A stretch of 64,000 bases of DNA from Glutinoglossum americanum (Eukaryota > Ascomycota > Geoglossomycetes > Geoglossales > Geoglossaceae), in the NCBI GenBank assembly GCA_020080175.1, contig JAGHQL010000035.1, positions 62,001-126,000 of the forward strand, read 5' to 3'. Position 1 is the first letter of the stretch; each line of letters begins with the position of its first letter. The notes below the pieces were generated by a model. The model was not told the origin of the DNA, did not search any database, and worked only from the letters and a program-made list of their open reading frames with translations. Below are positions 46,752 through 57,996 of the stretch, in pieces. Position numbers and translations under genes: made by a program.

Positions 46752-48863
46752 ATGGTCGATAAACGTGCCCTCCGATCCAACAAACCCACCTCATCCTCTT
46801 CTACTAACGGCGAAAAAGCGGCGTCATCCTCCTCGAGCTCCCATAACTCCGTTGCAAATCCACAAGGGAAATCAGCATTGGGAAAGACGTCTTCGACACG
46901 GACGAAGGCTGCGCCTGGCAAATTAGGCAACGCAGCGGCTACGGACATGGGTGACGACAAACCACACATCAACGGAACCGAGCCTGTTGAGAACGGCGTT
47001 TCCACCAATGGTACAACCGACGTGGAGATGAAAGACGATACCTCTGAGCCGCCAACTAAGGTGAAGCAGGGGAAGGATAAGGATGGCGATGAGGAGATGA
47101 CTGTTGTCGTCCCACCATCGAAGGGACTAAAGCTATCAGGTGAAGTCGTAAAGAGTAGAGAAAGTGACGTCGTCATGGAAGGATCGGATGAGGTAAAAGA
47201 CGAGACTGCCGCTGAAGTTAAGGAAGATCCCGTAGCCAAAGCTGTCTCTGGTAAGTCCGTCTGATGACTAGTTTCCATATCGGGCGTGTCTCTGAATTTT
47301 ACGTTGGACTTTCGAATACCCTTACATTTCACTAACACACCAATATTTTCAGATATCAAGAGCAACTTTGTACTACTGGAGCGGGCCGTTGCACAATTTG
47401 ACTCGCGGTTTACTCTTCGGGTGCTCCGATCCATCTCATCTGTCCGGAAGCGACTTACGCCTGTCATCCTTGCCAACGTTGTCATAGAGACTTACCCGTC
47501 GTCGAACCCCACGGCACAGACATTGCTGGCGACTTTGGGACAAGAAGGAGCTTCGTCCGAGATGGAGATTGACGGAACCCCAGCTCAGCCCCCGCCTAGA
47601 TCACCAAGCACGCCCAAGGACATCTTGCCTGAGATTGACGTCTACCTATCGATCCTTGTACAGATATATCTGCTGGACACTAAGGCCTTTCAAGCTGGAG
47701 CTAAGTTCTCGGATGCTCTAGTTCATAGAATACACGCTCTTAACCGGAGAACATTGGACTGTTTATCTGCTCGAGTTTATTTCTATTATTCCTTATTTTA
47801 TGAACAATTGGCTCCACTCCCACCGTCGTCTCTCTCCCCGGTCGTATCTATTCGTCAACAGCTTCTGTCTGCTCTACGAACAGCTGTTCTACGGAAAGAT
47901 CCAGATACGCAGGCAACAGTTATTACATTACTACTCCGGAATTACCTCTCCACCTCGCATATTTCTCAAGCCGATCTTCTCGTCTCTCACACTCAGTTCC
48001 CACATGCTGCATCGAACAATCAGGTGGCGCGTTATTTGTATTACCTTGGTCGTATCCGTGCAATTCAACTGTCATATACTGAGGCTCATGAGCATCTTAC
48101 CGCCGCAACCCGCAAATCTCCTTCGAGTCCAAGTGCCGCCGGCTTTTACCAGGCTTCCAACAAGCTTCTGATAGTCGTGGAGCTGCTGATGGGGGATATC
48201 CCGGATCGTGCGCTTTTCCGCCAGCCAACCCTGGAACAGGCTTTACTTCCTTACTTTCTCCTTGTTCAGGCCGTTCGAGTCGGTGATCTTGAAGCCTTCC
48301 TGAATACTGTCCAAACACATTCGTCGACCTTCCGCCGGGATGGCACATATACGCTTATCCTCCGGCTCAGGCAGAACGTCATCAAGACTGGGATACGAAT
48401 GATGTCTCTCTCTTATTCGCGTATCTCGCTTCGTGATATTTGTCTGAGGCTTGGTCTGGGAAGTGAAGAGTCTGCAGAATATATCGTGGCAAAGGCAATC
48501 AGAGACGGTGTGATTGAAGCTACCTTGGATCATGAGAGAGGGTTCATGAAGAGCAAGGAGATTGGTGATGTGTATGCCACCAGAGAGCCCGGAGAAGCTT
48601 TCCACGAACGTATCAGGGCTTGTTTGGGATTACACGACGAGAGCGTAAAGGTTTGTTCGGATCTTTTAGTCATTTCCTCCAGATTTGCTTGTTCCAATTT
48701 GCTAACATATACATCATAGGCCATGAGGTTTCCAATGAACCAACACCGGTTAGAGTTGAAGAATGCGCAGGAGGCTAGGGAGAGGGAGAGGGAGCTAGCA
48801 AAGGAGATTCAGGAAGGCGATATCGATGATGATGACGCTGGTGGTGACTTTGAGGGGATGTGA
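46752..48863 (+). CDS. RPN3: 26S proteasome regulatory subunit Rpn3
   Basis: Exons 46752-47250, 47353-48650 and 48720-48863 give 646 aa. Rpn3 (human PSMD3) is a scaffold of the 19S lid. The first 166 residues are Ser/Lys/Asp-rich and probably disordered, longer than in yeast. The conserved part begins DIKSNFVLLERAVAQFDSRF; helical repeats follow (YLSILVQIYLLDTKAFQAG; LRNYLSTSHISQADLLVSH), then the PCI/winged-helix region with YSRISLRDICLRLGLGS and AEYIVAKAIRDGVIEATLDHE. The last exon carries AMRFPMNQHR and an acidic tail. The intron positions are set by protein continuity (SVSD|IKSN; ESVK|AMRF). The ATG at 46752 has AACACAATGG context. Confidence 0.96.
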
Positions 48864-49518
48864 AGCTGTGGATCGCTGTTGGGGAGTCCGGTGAAGTTGG
48901 GTGGGCGCGTAGTTGTTGCCACGGTGGTTATTCATCCCTTTGTGTTGCTATCCTGAATCATTACCTTCCGGCTTTCCCTTCACACTGTACTCTTTCTCCT
49001 CCCCATCACTGGTATCATGGCCGTCCGCATACCGCTCCAAACCTGCTCGCTGAAGAACGTTTGGTCGTGCTTTCCTATTGTACCTGCACAGCACAGCTCT
49101 TTCATTTGTTACCATAATTGCAAGGCAACGGCTCAGACAGCAAATGTGGACCACGAGCTCTATTAGACAATCCTGCGGTTTAAAGGACTAAATAATATGG
49201 TGAAATTTACATCAGCGATGAACGTGTTTCTGTTTCCTCTACTTGCCCTTGCCCTTATTCTGCGCGCTGCTGATTGGCTGATGTTGTATATTGTACGCCC
49301 GTTGGGTTTCCGGGTTACGAAGAGCTTGTCGGGGCTTGGCAGGCGACAACCTTGAACGTCGATCTCGAAATATTTAGTCGTATGCACCTTACCGACTCTC
49401 AACACGGGCAGAACTGCCCCAATTGAATTTTGCGGCTTTGGGCAAAATCGCCAACCACGTCCGTTCCTTACCACAGCTACATCTCGTTCTTTACCTCCAT
49501 ATTTTGACGTTTTGCGGA
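48864..49518. other. Intergenic region between RPN3 and COQ1
   Basis: It contains the RPN3 3' flank and the COQ1 promoter or upstream leader. No separate gene is supported. Confidence 0.5.
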
Positions 49519-51039
49519 ATGAAGATACAAATGATATATGCTTCAATGTTATCACATCGATTGCGATTCAGCTCATGCACCAAATGCGTCCATTTTGCCA
49601 TTCCTATAGCACCTATGGCACCAATAGCTCTCCCCTCCTTCAATGCATCTTGTCATCATGCCCCGCGACGAAGGCAGCAGTCCACCTGGGCAGCCGCAGT
49701 TTCCGCTGCCCAAACACTCCTCTCGAACCCAGCACCGCCGCCGTTACAAGATGAGATATCAATTGACCCGCTCCGGATGGTGGCAAAGGAGATGAAGTTC
49801 CTGACAAAGAATATCCGGTCTCTACTGGGTTCGGGGCATCCTACGTTGGATACGGTGGCTAAGTATTATACGCAGTCGGAGGGGAAACATATTCGTCCAT
49901 TGGTCGTGCTGCTCATGTCTCGCGCTACTTCAATGGCTCCAAAGATACTCAGACAATCGTTGCCGCAGACGGCAGAGAGCATCGATAATCCCATCTCTCC
50001 GTCCGCTATTCTCACGGACACTAATCCGTCCGCGACACCACTGTCCGCAACGTCACAAGACACAAACTACAAAACAGGAGACTCTGATATCCTCCCCTCG
50101 CAACGCCGCCTCGCAGAGATCACAGAGCTCATCCACACAGCCTCCCTTCTCCATGACGATGTAATCGATCATTCATTATCCCGCCGTTCCGCTCCCTCGG
50201 CCAACATCGCCTTCGGCAACAAAATGACGGTCCTAGCTGGGGACTTCCTCCTTGGCCGCGCCTCCGTCGCCCTAGCGCGTCTCCGTGACGCAGAGGTAAC
50301 CGAGCTCCTCGCAACCGTAATCGCCAACCTCGTCGAAGGCGAGTTCATGCAGCTCAAAAACACCGCCCTGGACGAAGCCCGCCCCATCTGGACTGAGGAT
50401 ACGATATCCTATTACCTGCAAAAAACTTATCTGAAATCTGCGAGTCTGATTAGCAAGTCGTGTAGGGCGGCGGCACTGCTAGGTCAAAGCGCCCCGGAGG
50501 TCGTGGAGGCGGCGTATGCTTATGGAAGGAATTTGGGGTTGGCGTTTCAGTTAGTAGACGATTTGCTGGATTATACGGTCTCCGGGGAGGAGCTAGGGAA
50601 ACCGGCGGGGGCGGATTTGGAGTTAGGACTTGCGACGGCGCCATTGTTGTTTGCATGGAAGGGTGAAGAGGAGCTTGGGGAGTTGGTGGGGAGGAAGTTT
50701 GCTGGGGAAGGGGATGTTGAGAGGGTATGCAGCACGCATTCTTCTAGTCTTATCTTTTTATCTAGTTACATTTTCGTTTTCCCCTCTTTTCCTCAGAGGC
50801 TGTGTACATTTTTACCTACCTCCTTTTTCATATACGGAAAGCTCAGCATGCTGACTGAATTCACCCCCACCCGATAGGCAAGGGCCCTCGTTTCTCGCAG
50901 TGACGGCGTTGAGCAGACACGAGCCTTAGCACAGGAATTCGCAGATAAAGCTGTGGCGGCCATCAACGGTTTCCCGGACTGCGAGGCCAAGGAGGGCCTT
51001 GTGGAGATATGTGTCAAGACTATGAAAAGGAGGAAGTAA
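49519..51039 (+). CDS. COQ1: Long-chain trans-prenyl diphosphate synthase (ubiquinone side chain)
   Basis: Exons 49519-50724 and 50878-51039 give 455 aa from the ATG at 49519. The enzyme extends farnesyl/geranylgeranyl diphosphate with isopentenyl diphosphate to make the ubiquinone tail in mitochondria. First Asp-rich motif: LLHDDVIDHS; second: LVDDLLDYTVSGEELGKP. KYYTQSEGKHIRPLVVLLMS and GEFMQLKN are further family marks. The N-terminal 70 residues are basic, Ser/His-rich and fit a mitochondrial presequence; ATGs at 49531 and 49546 are alternative starts, the last giving MLSHRLRFSS. A Ser/Thr-rich insert of about 45 residues after SRATSMAPK is usual in fungal Coq1. The intron (153 nt) contains CTGAC before CCGATAG. 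The tail number (probably 9-10 units) cannot be read by eye. Confidence 0.94.
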
Positions 51040-51279
51040 GTGGTAGATACTCAAGAGGAAGGCTAGGGGGATAATTTAGTTCTAAGCACTCGCTTATCAT
51101 TAAAAGCGAATGAGGGGAGATAGCTTGTATCTAGCTTGCTATGTTCGCATTTAGAGAGCATAGAGAAGTGAACATAATGCATAGCAAAGACGAAATGTAG
51201 AGTATTTTCACAGGTTTGGTGTTATTATATTCAGCATCCAAGTGACAGAGGGTAGAGACCTGACCCAGGCAAACATGTA

Positions 51280-51495
51280 TCATTCGGCATCAGGGGGGCT
51301 AGTAGCGTCTCCTTTAAAGGTGCTGCTATCTAGCAGTATAATTTTCAATAGGGCGTTGTAGACGTGTTCCTGAAAGTTTGTTGGATCCTTAAGAAGAGGT
51401 GCACGCGTCTCCTTCAATGTTGTTAACACACCCTGACCATCACCGACGGCAATGTTGTCCTTATAAACTAAAAAAGGCTCCTCAAAACTCAGCAT
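51280..51495 (-). CDS. Possible short gene or exon, unknown
   Basis: A 71-codon frame with an ATG at 51495-51493, between two plus-strand genes. The middle (LKETRAPLLKDPTNFQEHVYNALLKIILLDSS) reads like an amphipathic helix pair rather than random sequence, but I recognise no family. There is no clear upstream promoter, since the start of the UDP-glucose dehydrogenase gene lies only about 100 bp away. It may be a remnant or chance. Confidence 0.25.
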   Translation of the reverse strand: MLSFEEPFLVYKDNIAVGDGQGVLTTLKETRAPLLKDPTNFQEHVYNALLKIILLDSSTFKGDATSPPDAE

Positions 51496-51597
51496 CTAGC
51501 CTTCATTCTAACACTCTCACTACCCTAGCCTACCTAAGACCGCTAGCTAACGCATCACAATCTATTAAACCGTAGCGCCGGACTGCTGGAAAAAGTC

Positions 51598-54252
51598 ATG
51601 GGTGACGTCTTCGATGAGTTCACCCCGGTTTACTCTAACCCGCCCGGAGGTGATGGCCTTCATATAGAGCAAGCTTCAAGGCACCCCCAGTTCGACCCTT
51701 TATCTTATCATGGAAGCATTCGCTTTCCTCCTCCACGCCCACATTATCAGGTACCGCCTAATTCCTTGGTCGACGCATCTACGGAGGCTAGCGACGCGGG
51801 CGTGAGCCACATGTCGCATAAGGAGGTGAAGAAAATCGCTTGCATTGGTGCTGGATATGTCGGAGGGTTAGTATCAGATCTCTTTTCACATTCCAATTGC
51901 CGAATATCCTATCTCCCTTTCTCTCCTTCAAACGTCCTCCACAGCTAGGGTATATGGAGTCTGTAGGCGCATGAACAGTTAAGAGACTCAAATCATCTCT
52001 TGAGCTTCTATTTCTCTTTACTTCTGTATTTCCACCCAAGCATACCTGTGATTATAAGTGAGAGGTTACTTAGCACTGGTGGGCCAAATCCTCTTTCGTA
52101 ATCCCGCATCACCCTTCCTTCTGTAGTAGATCTCGTTAAATCGCGAGCATTCACTCTGCTCCTTTTTTTCCAGCCCCAGCTCTTAGAACTGGTGAATCCC
52201 GTCTGTTGTCATGCTCAAACGCCCACCCCTGTTAGACTATGTTCGCTATACTTGATTAGTTACTGACATCCTCCAGGCCCACATGCGCCGTCATCGCATA
52301 TAAAAACCCCTCAATTCAAGTGACGATCGTTGATCAGAATACGGAACGAATTGAAGCTTGGAATAGCACAAAGCTCCCCATCTACGAGCCAGGTCTTGAC
52401 CATATTGTCTTCACAGCCCGCGATGGTATTGTAGCTCCATTGGATCACAATCTCACAAGCGGCAAACCCATGACTGTCCAGCTCGCAAGCACCATGAACG
52501 GAGGAACCCTGATAACTGGCCTTGACGGCCATGACGAACTATGTCCCCGGCCGCTAGACCTAGGCCATGCCCCTAACCTCTTCTTTACAACAGACATGTC
52601 GTCAGCGATCGCGGACGCAGATCTCATCTTCATCTGTGTCAACACTCCAACTAAAGACAGCGGAATTGGCAAAGATTATGCCTGCGACCTAAAATACTTC
52701 GAGTCAGCAGCTAGGAAAATTGCGGAAATTGCGGTGAGCGACAAGATCATTGTTGAGAAGAGTACTGTGCCATGCAAAACTGCCCAAAGTATGAGGGAGC
52801 TTGTAAGTGGAGATCACCAAGCACGGGGTCAGAAGATATTTATTTCCTCTGATGCTCAGGGAAGAACCAGCACTGATTCGTTTGTACGTATAGCTTGAAG
52901 CAAATTGCAATCCGGGAGTCAGGTTTGAAGTTCTCTCTAACCCGGAATTTTTGTCGGAAGGTTCTGCGGTGTCTGATTTACTCAATCCTGACCGCGTGCT
53001 CATTGGGTCAGACTCGAGCTCCACAGGAGTTAGCGCCGCAGCGAGTTTGTCGGATGTGTACTCCTGGGTACCGCGCAATCGGATTATCTCCATGAACCTC
53101 TGGTCTTGCGAGTTGTCGAAGCTCGCGGCCAATGCTTTATTAGCCCAGCGGATTAGCAGCATCAATTCCCTCAGCGCCATATGCGAGGCTACTGGTGCGA
53201 ATATTAACGAAGTATCCTATGCTTGTGGGCTTGATAGACGTATCGGCCCTCATATGCTCAAAGCCGGTGTCGGTTTCGGTGGATCCTGCTTCAAAAAAGA
53301 CATCCTTAGTCTTGTCTATCTTGCGGAGTCGCTCCACCTGAGTGAGGTTGCTGATTACTGGAAGTCTGTTGTTGCTATGAACGAATATCAGAAATGCCGG
53401 TTTACCAGGCGGATCACCCACTGCCTCTTTGACACACTTACCGGTAAAAAGATCACCATACTCGGCTTCTCTTACAAGAAGGATACTGGCGACACAAGAG
53501 AGACACCCGCCGTTACTCTGGTCCGGAATATCTTTGCCGAGAAATGCAAAATTTCCATTTATGACCCCAAGGCGTCGGAGCAGCAGATCTGGCTGCAGCT
53601 TGCGGAGGATGGCGGCAAACTTGAAAAGTTGAAGAGCAGAATTACAATTCACCACGATATATATGAGGCCTGCGAAGGGGCCGACGCTATAGTTGTGGCG
53701 ACCGAGTGGGATGAGTTTTCCAATAAGGCCATTACCCCGAGGGGTCCGTCTGCTTGGACGCCTTCAAGCATACTCCGTGGGGTAAGTGCCAATGGAAACC
53801 GTAGCCACACCCCAACCAACCAGATCCCCCAAGGCGAAACTTTCTCTAGGGTTGCCCCGACTCCCACAATAGCTATCCTCGGCGGAAGCGGAACACCCTC
53901 CCGACTCCCTGCCTCGATTGACTCAGTTATTAGTAGGAACCACTCTCCAACCCTCAATCCTAAACATTCCGCAAAAGGATCTCATTCTTATGCCCCTTCA
54001 CGTGGCCGTCAAGACTCTCTTGCATCAACTCTGTCTACGGGGAGTACCAACGACCATCTGGATACGATTGGCGAAGAAAATAAAACGAACCGTCTTGACT
54101 GGGGGCGCGTAGCCCTAGGCATGAGGAAGCCAATGTTCGTGTTCGATGGACGCGGCATCCTAGACGTAGACAAACTTGAGAAACTGGGATTTAGAGTTGA
54201 GGCCATCGGTATCCCTGGAGTCAGGTATCAGCCTGCCCAGGAATTCGAGTAG
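51598..54252 (+). CDS. UDP-glucose 6-dehydrogenase-like protein, enlarged
   Basis: Exons 51598-51866, 52277-52802 and 52894-54252 give 717 aa against roughly 450-500 in usual family members. The family oxidises UDP-glucose to UDP-glucuronate with NAD in the cytosol. The nucleotide-binding loop is G84-A-G86-Y-V-G89-G; LIFICVNTPTK, EKSTVPCKTAQSMRELLEAN and FEVLSNPEFLSEGSA follow. The catalytic cysteine is C397 in GVGFGGSCFKKD; GFSYKKDTGDTRETPA and MRKPMFVFDGRGILD mark the C-terminal domain. Extra parts are an N-terminal extension of about 77 residues, an insert before NLFFTTD (about 40 residues), and a Ser/Pro/Thr-rich insert at about 542-664. Intron 1 is 410 nt, very long for this region; intron 2 must end at TATAG (52891-52893) to give ELLEANCNPGVRFEV. 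The core looks active; it may be a specialised paralogue. Confidence 0.9.
51867..52276 (+). other. Unusually long (410 nt) intron in the UDP-glucose dehydrogenase gene
   Basis: The intron begins GTTAGT and ends CCTCCAG. It interrupts the Rossmann glycine loop (GYVGG|PTCAV). Other introns in the window are mostly 45-155 nt. It contains further pyrimidine-AG sites (for example TTTTTTTCCAG near 52172) but no in-frame extra exon that the family needs. Confidence 0.75.
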
Positions 54253-54305
54253 GGGATCCTCGATTATGAAAACCATCAACCGGGAGTATGTATAGGCTCA
54301 TATGT

Positions 54306-54743
54306 CATTGCTAACCAGAATGTCTCCTCTTCAAAAGTTTTCCCATTCGGGTAGTAATTAGATAGTCCACAGGAAATAAAGAGACGATATTTCTTCAGTG
54401 TGGTACAGCAAAGCACGTAGCACGGTTAATAATACTCCCACGAGATGCGAATAGCCGTTGCTGGTCAGAATGCCCTCATTCGAGTATTAGCTAGAGATTC
54501 CGTAGGAAATAAAGAGAGTATTCTCTCCAGGCATGGTGTACTATGTAGCACAGTGACAATGCCCCGCGGGATGCGAGCTGCCGTTGCTAGCCCAAATGTG
54601 TCCCCTCAGCGATGTCCCATCCGAGTACTAGGTAGTTCACAGGAAATAGAGATGGCACTATCTCCAGTATCTCCGGTATGAGATAGGAAGGAGTGGTGTA
54701 CACCAAGCAGCACGGCGCCAATGCTACCACGAGATGTGAACTG
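54306..54743. repeat. Diverged tandem repeat, three units of 126-162 bp
   Basis: Three consecutive copies at 54306-54455, 54456-54581 and 54582-54743 share landmarks in the same order: (C)GTTGCTGG-like start, CCCATTCGAGTA-like word, CACAGGAAATAAAGAGA, TCTCCAG, a GTGTAC/GTAGCAC word, and CACGAGATGCGAA-like end. A fourth partial copy begins at 54744. The copies differ at many positions, so the array is old. It lies between the UDP-glucose dehydrogenase stop and the TAF12 promoter and encodes nothing recognisable. Confidence 0.8.
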
Positions 54744-55199
54744 CGGTTGCCGGCCGACCAGAGTACATATCTCTATCCTAGAGGTCCATACCATCTCTCC
54801 CAGTAAAGGAAAGCATGGTGTGTGGCTTTAAGCCCACGTGATCCCGAACCCAAGCGAGAGGATTTATGCCCCTTGGAGCCGCACTCCAAACCCACCTAAA
54901 CCTTTCTTAGACGTCTTTCTTCCTCCCTCAATTCTTCCAACCTTCGTAACCCTCATCCTGCATAATCACCCTGCATTGTTGCTGATATCTACGCCATGCA
55001 CAGCTACTTGCTTCTTCCGTCTAGGAGATAATTTGACCAGATATACCATAGCCATATTACCTGCCTAATATTCGATAAGGCTGATAGCTCTTTATTGCTG
55101 GTCTGAAGTAGGTTCTCGTCCGGTAACACAACGCCCAGCACTACTGCGGCAAGCCGACCCGACAACACTGCTCCAGAAGACTTTGCAGGCACCGCCGTG
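54744..55199. other. Intergenic region / TAF12 promoter
   Basis: It begins with a partial fourth repeat copy and otherwise holds CT-rich promoter-like sequence. No gene is seen. Confidence 0.5.
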
Positions 55200-57129
55200 A
55201 TGTACAGCGCCGGTTCTGCCCAGAATCAACCAGGCGCCACCGGACAGCCAGGACTGTTCCTTCCAAGAGTCGACCAAATCAAGACATTGCCCCACCTAAA
55301 CGCTCTACAAAAGGAACGCTATGAGGATGGAGTGAAGAAGCTTTGGGATGCCATCAACTCCAATCCATATGATAGCCCTGAGCACCAGGCAGCGCGGAAA
55401 AAACTTGAGCACGTTGGCGCAACAATAAAGCTTGAACTAAAGAGGTGGCAGCAATCAAATATGAATCCAGTAAAACAGGAAGGAGGACGAGCTCCAGGGC
55501 AGGCCCAGCCACTCCCCCAATCCCAGCAGCAACAGCCTAACCAAGGCGTAAGAGGGCCACCTTCCGGACAGGTTCAACTAGGGCCTTCAATCGTCCAACA
55601 CCTCTCCCAGTTTCCCTTCATCATCCCACCCAATATGGCCCCAGACACCCAAGAAAGCCAAAAGTGGCTTGCGGAAGCAAAATTGAGATATGGGCAAGCA
55701 TTGCAGAGACTGGAAGTCTCAAAGGGGGCGATGGCCTCTCTAGATCAACGTCGTCTAGCTGCTGCTGATGGGAAACCTCTGTCGCAAGAAGAGCAGCTGG
55801 AGTTTCAACAGAAGAAAACAGGGTTGATGAAGAACCACTCAGATGCAAAATCATTTGTGGATATGTTCCGAAAGCAACAACTCGAATTCAAAAATCAGGC
55901 TCAACAACGCGCACAAGGCGCAGCCGGGCCCCAGATAAGTCAGGGCGGGAATCCCGGCACCAGCGGTGGCAGTCGAGGCTCCCAACAATCCCCGCCAACT
56001 GCCGTACAGCACCTATCTCAGCAGTCGCAAGTTGCGTCAGGTCAGGTGCCCAACATACACTCAGTGAATAGCTCTACTACAACTATAAGCCCTTCTAGCG
56101 CCGGACCACAGACACAACCGCAACAGCAACCTACACAAGTATCAACACCTCAAGCGCGGACTTCAGTCAGCGGAGGAGCTCCTGCGAACCCTCAACAACA
56201 ACGTGACTCACCTCAATCTGCACAACCACCCCAATCTGCTACACAGGTCGGTCCACCCCGGCCTCTGTCACACCAAGCAGCTATGGAACAGGCGCAACGC
56301 AATTACGCCAACGGCCCGACCTCAGCCACTCCAACTTCAACAAGCCACCCTCATGCCCACCCAGCTCCGCGCGATATTACCACTCCCAAGATGCCAATTC
56401 CAAAGAATCTTAGCATCCCGGCGCCTACACCCGTCAGCATGGGCCCTACGCGGCCCACCCTTGCTGGAGGCCCAAGCGGGACTAATAGCGTGATGGGCCA
56501 ACCAGCCATACCTAGGCAGCCTGGCTACGTACTTGAAGGCGAGGGTGAGAGAGTTTTGAGCAAGAAGAAGCTCGACGAACTCGTGAGGCAGGTTACTGGC
56601 GGAGGTGAGGGCTTAGGAGGGGAAGGTTTGAGCGCTGAGGTAGAAGAGGTATGAGTATTTCCAACCCTTAGCACTTCCCAAAACGCCGTTTTACTACTTT
56701 AGCTATCGCTCACTATTTTCATGGCAACTCCCTCGTTTTGTATTACCCTGTGTGGTTACCATGAATCAAGTGTTATTACATAATCACACATCCCTTACCC
56801 TAACATTCCCTTCAACAACACTTTTCGGTTGCATTGTCCTTAGGCTCACTCGTTAAAACATGTCACAGTCTATTCTTGCTCTAGCCGATGATTTCGTGGA
56901 TCAGGTCGTCACCAGCGCCTGTCGCCTAGCTAAGCTCCGCCAATCTAACACCCTTGACATTCGCGACATCCAGCTAGTACTCGAGCGAAACTACAATATC
57001 CGTATCCCAGGCTATACATCTGATGAGGTCCGCACCGTGAGAAAGTTTGCTCCCGCCCCGGGCTGGACTCAGAAGATGAGCGCGGTGCAAGCGGCAAAGG
57101 TCACGGGGGGTAAAGCTGGAGAGTTGTAA
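55200..57129 (+). CDS. TAF12: TFIID/SAGA subunit TAF12
   Basis: Exons 55200-56648 and 56869-57129 give 569 aa. TAF12 is a histone-fold subunit shared by TFIID and SAGA, pairing with TAF4 or Ada1. The H2B-like histone fold is near the C-terminus (about 455-560): [20 protein letters not shown], then across the intron [20 protein letters not shown] and [20 protein letters not shown]; the closing [19 protein letters not shown] is typical of fungi. The N-terminus has a conserved helical segment ([21 protein letters not shown]) and a long Gln/Pro-rich middle, a likely activator-contact region. The intron is 220 nt and falls inside the histone fold (VEE|SIL). The start is the ATG at 55200, right after a GTG. 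Confidence 0.96.
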
Positions 57130-57996
57130 CCCTGCTTCGGATACATATTATTTGGCCTCCCCCTTGGCCTAATTATGGGGACAACCAACGGAGGAGGTTC
57201 TCCTTTTTTTTGCTCCCGTTTTCTAATTGGAAGCGCATCCGCTTTCGTGGTACTTAAGGTGGTTCGTAACATGGCGTTAGGAAGCTCTCTCACGCTTGTG
57301 GGCAATCGGCTTTTCCTTACTAATGCAATGGCGAGGGGTTATTCCGTCAATCCTGTGGTTTGTTTTTGGTCCACATGCTAGGGAATAAGAAATCTGTTGC
57401 TTAGCCTTTCGCAATTGAGTGATTCCATATTCATCATGACCCGTAGGCGACTGTACAATTCACCTAACACTGCCCAGGGTCAAGGCCAAGGCCACTGGCT
57501 TGCACTCCGTCACTTCTGGCGCCATTTGGTATTTATGTCATCTCGTCTTGTCACGTAGATGCTTTTTTAACGTCCAGTAGGGTTACTCTCGCGCACGAGA
57601 GTGCAAGGCACGTACACAGACGTCGAGTACGTGAAGCACTTACATGCGCTTTTTGAGCAGATACGGAGCACGGGATACCCTTTTCAGAAAGCGACGGCCC
57701 CTCCCCAGGTCATAGCCCTTCCGTTTTATGATCCAGTACGTGGATTTCTGAGTACGAAGGTAGACGTTAGAGTCCTCTCTATACATGCAGGAAATTAAAA
57801 AAAATTGCAATCACGAGTCACAAAGAGCAAGCGATATATGACATCAAGTCCAGTTTTACCCCACCCGTATGATTCCTGGAAAATAAAGGGTAAACGCCGA
57901 GAAATGCCTACCAAGACGGAGATGGACCCGTCCCAAACCCAACCCGAATGCGGATCGCGAAAAAAACATACGTCTAGGATGTAGCAGCGCACGCGT
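57130..57996. other. Intergenic region between convergent genes
   Basis: It holds the TAF12 and SYS1 3' flanks. A 65-codon frame at 57601-57798 has no ATG start and no family resemblance. Confidence 0.5.
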
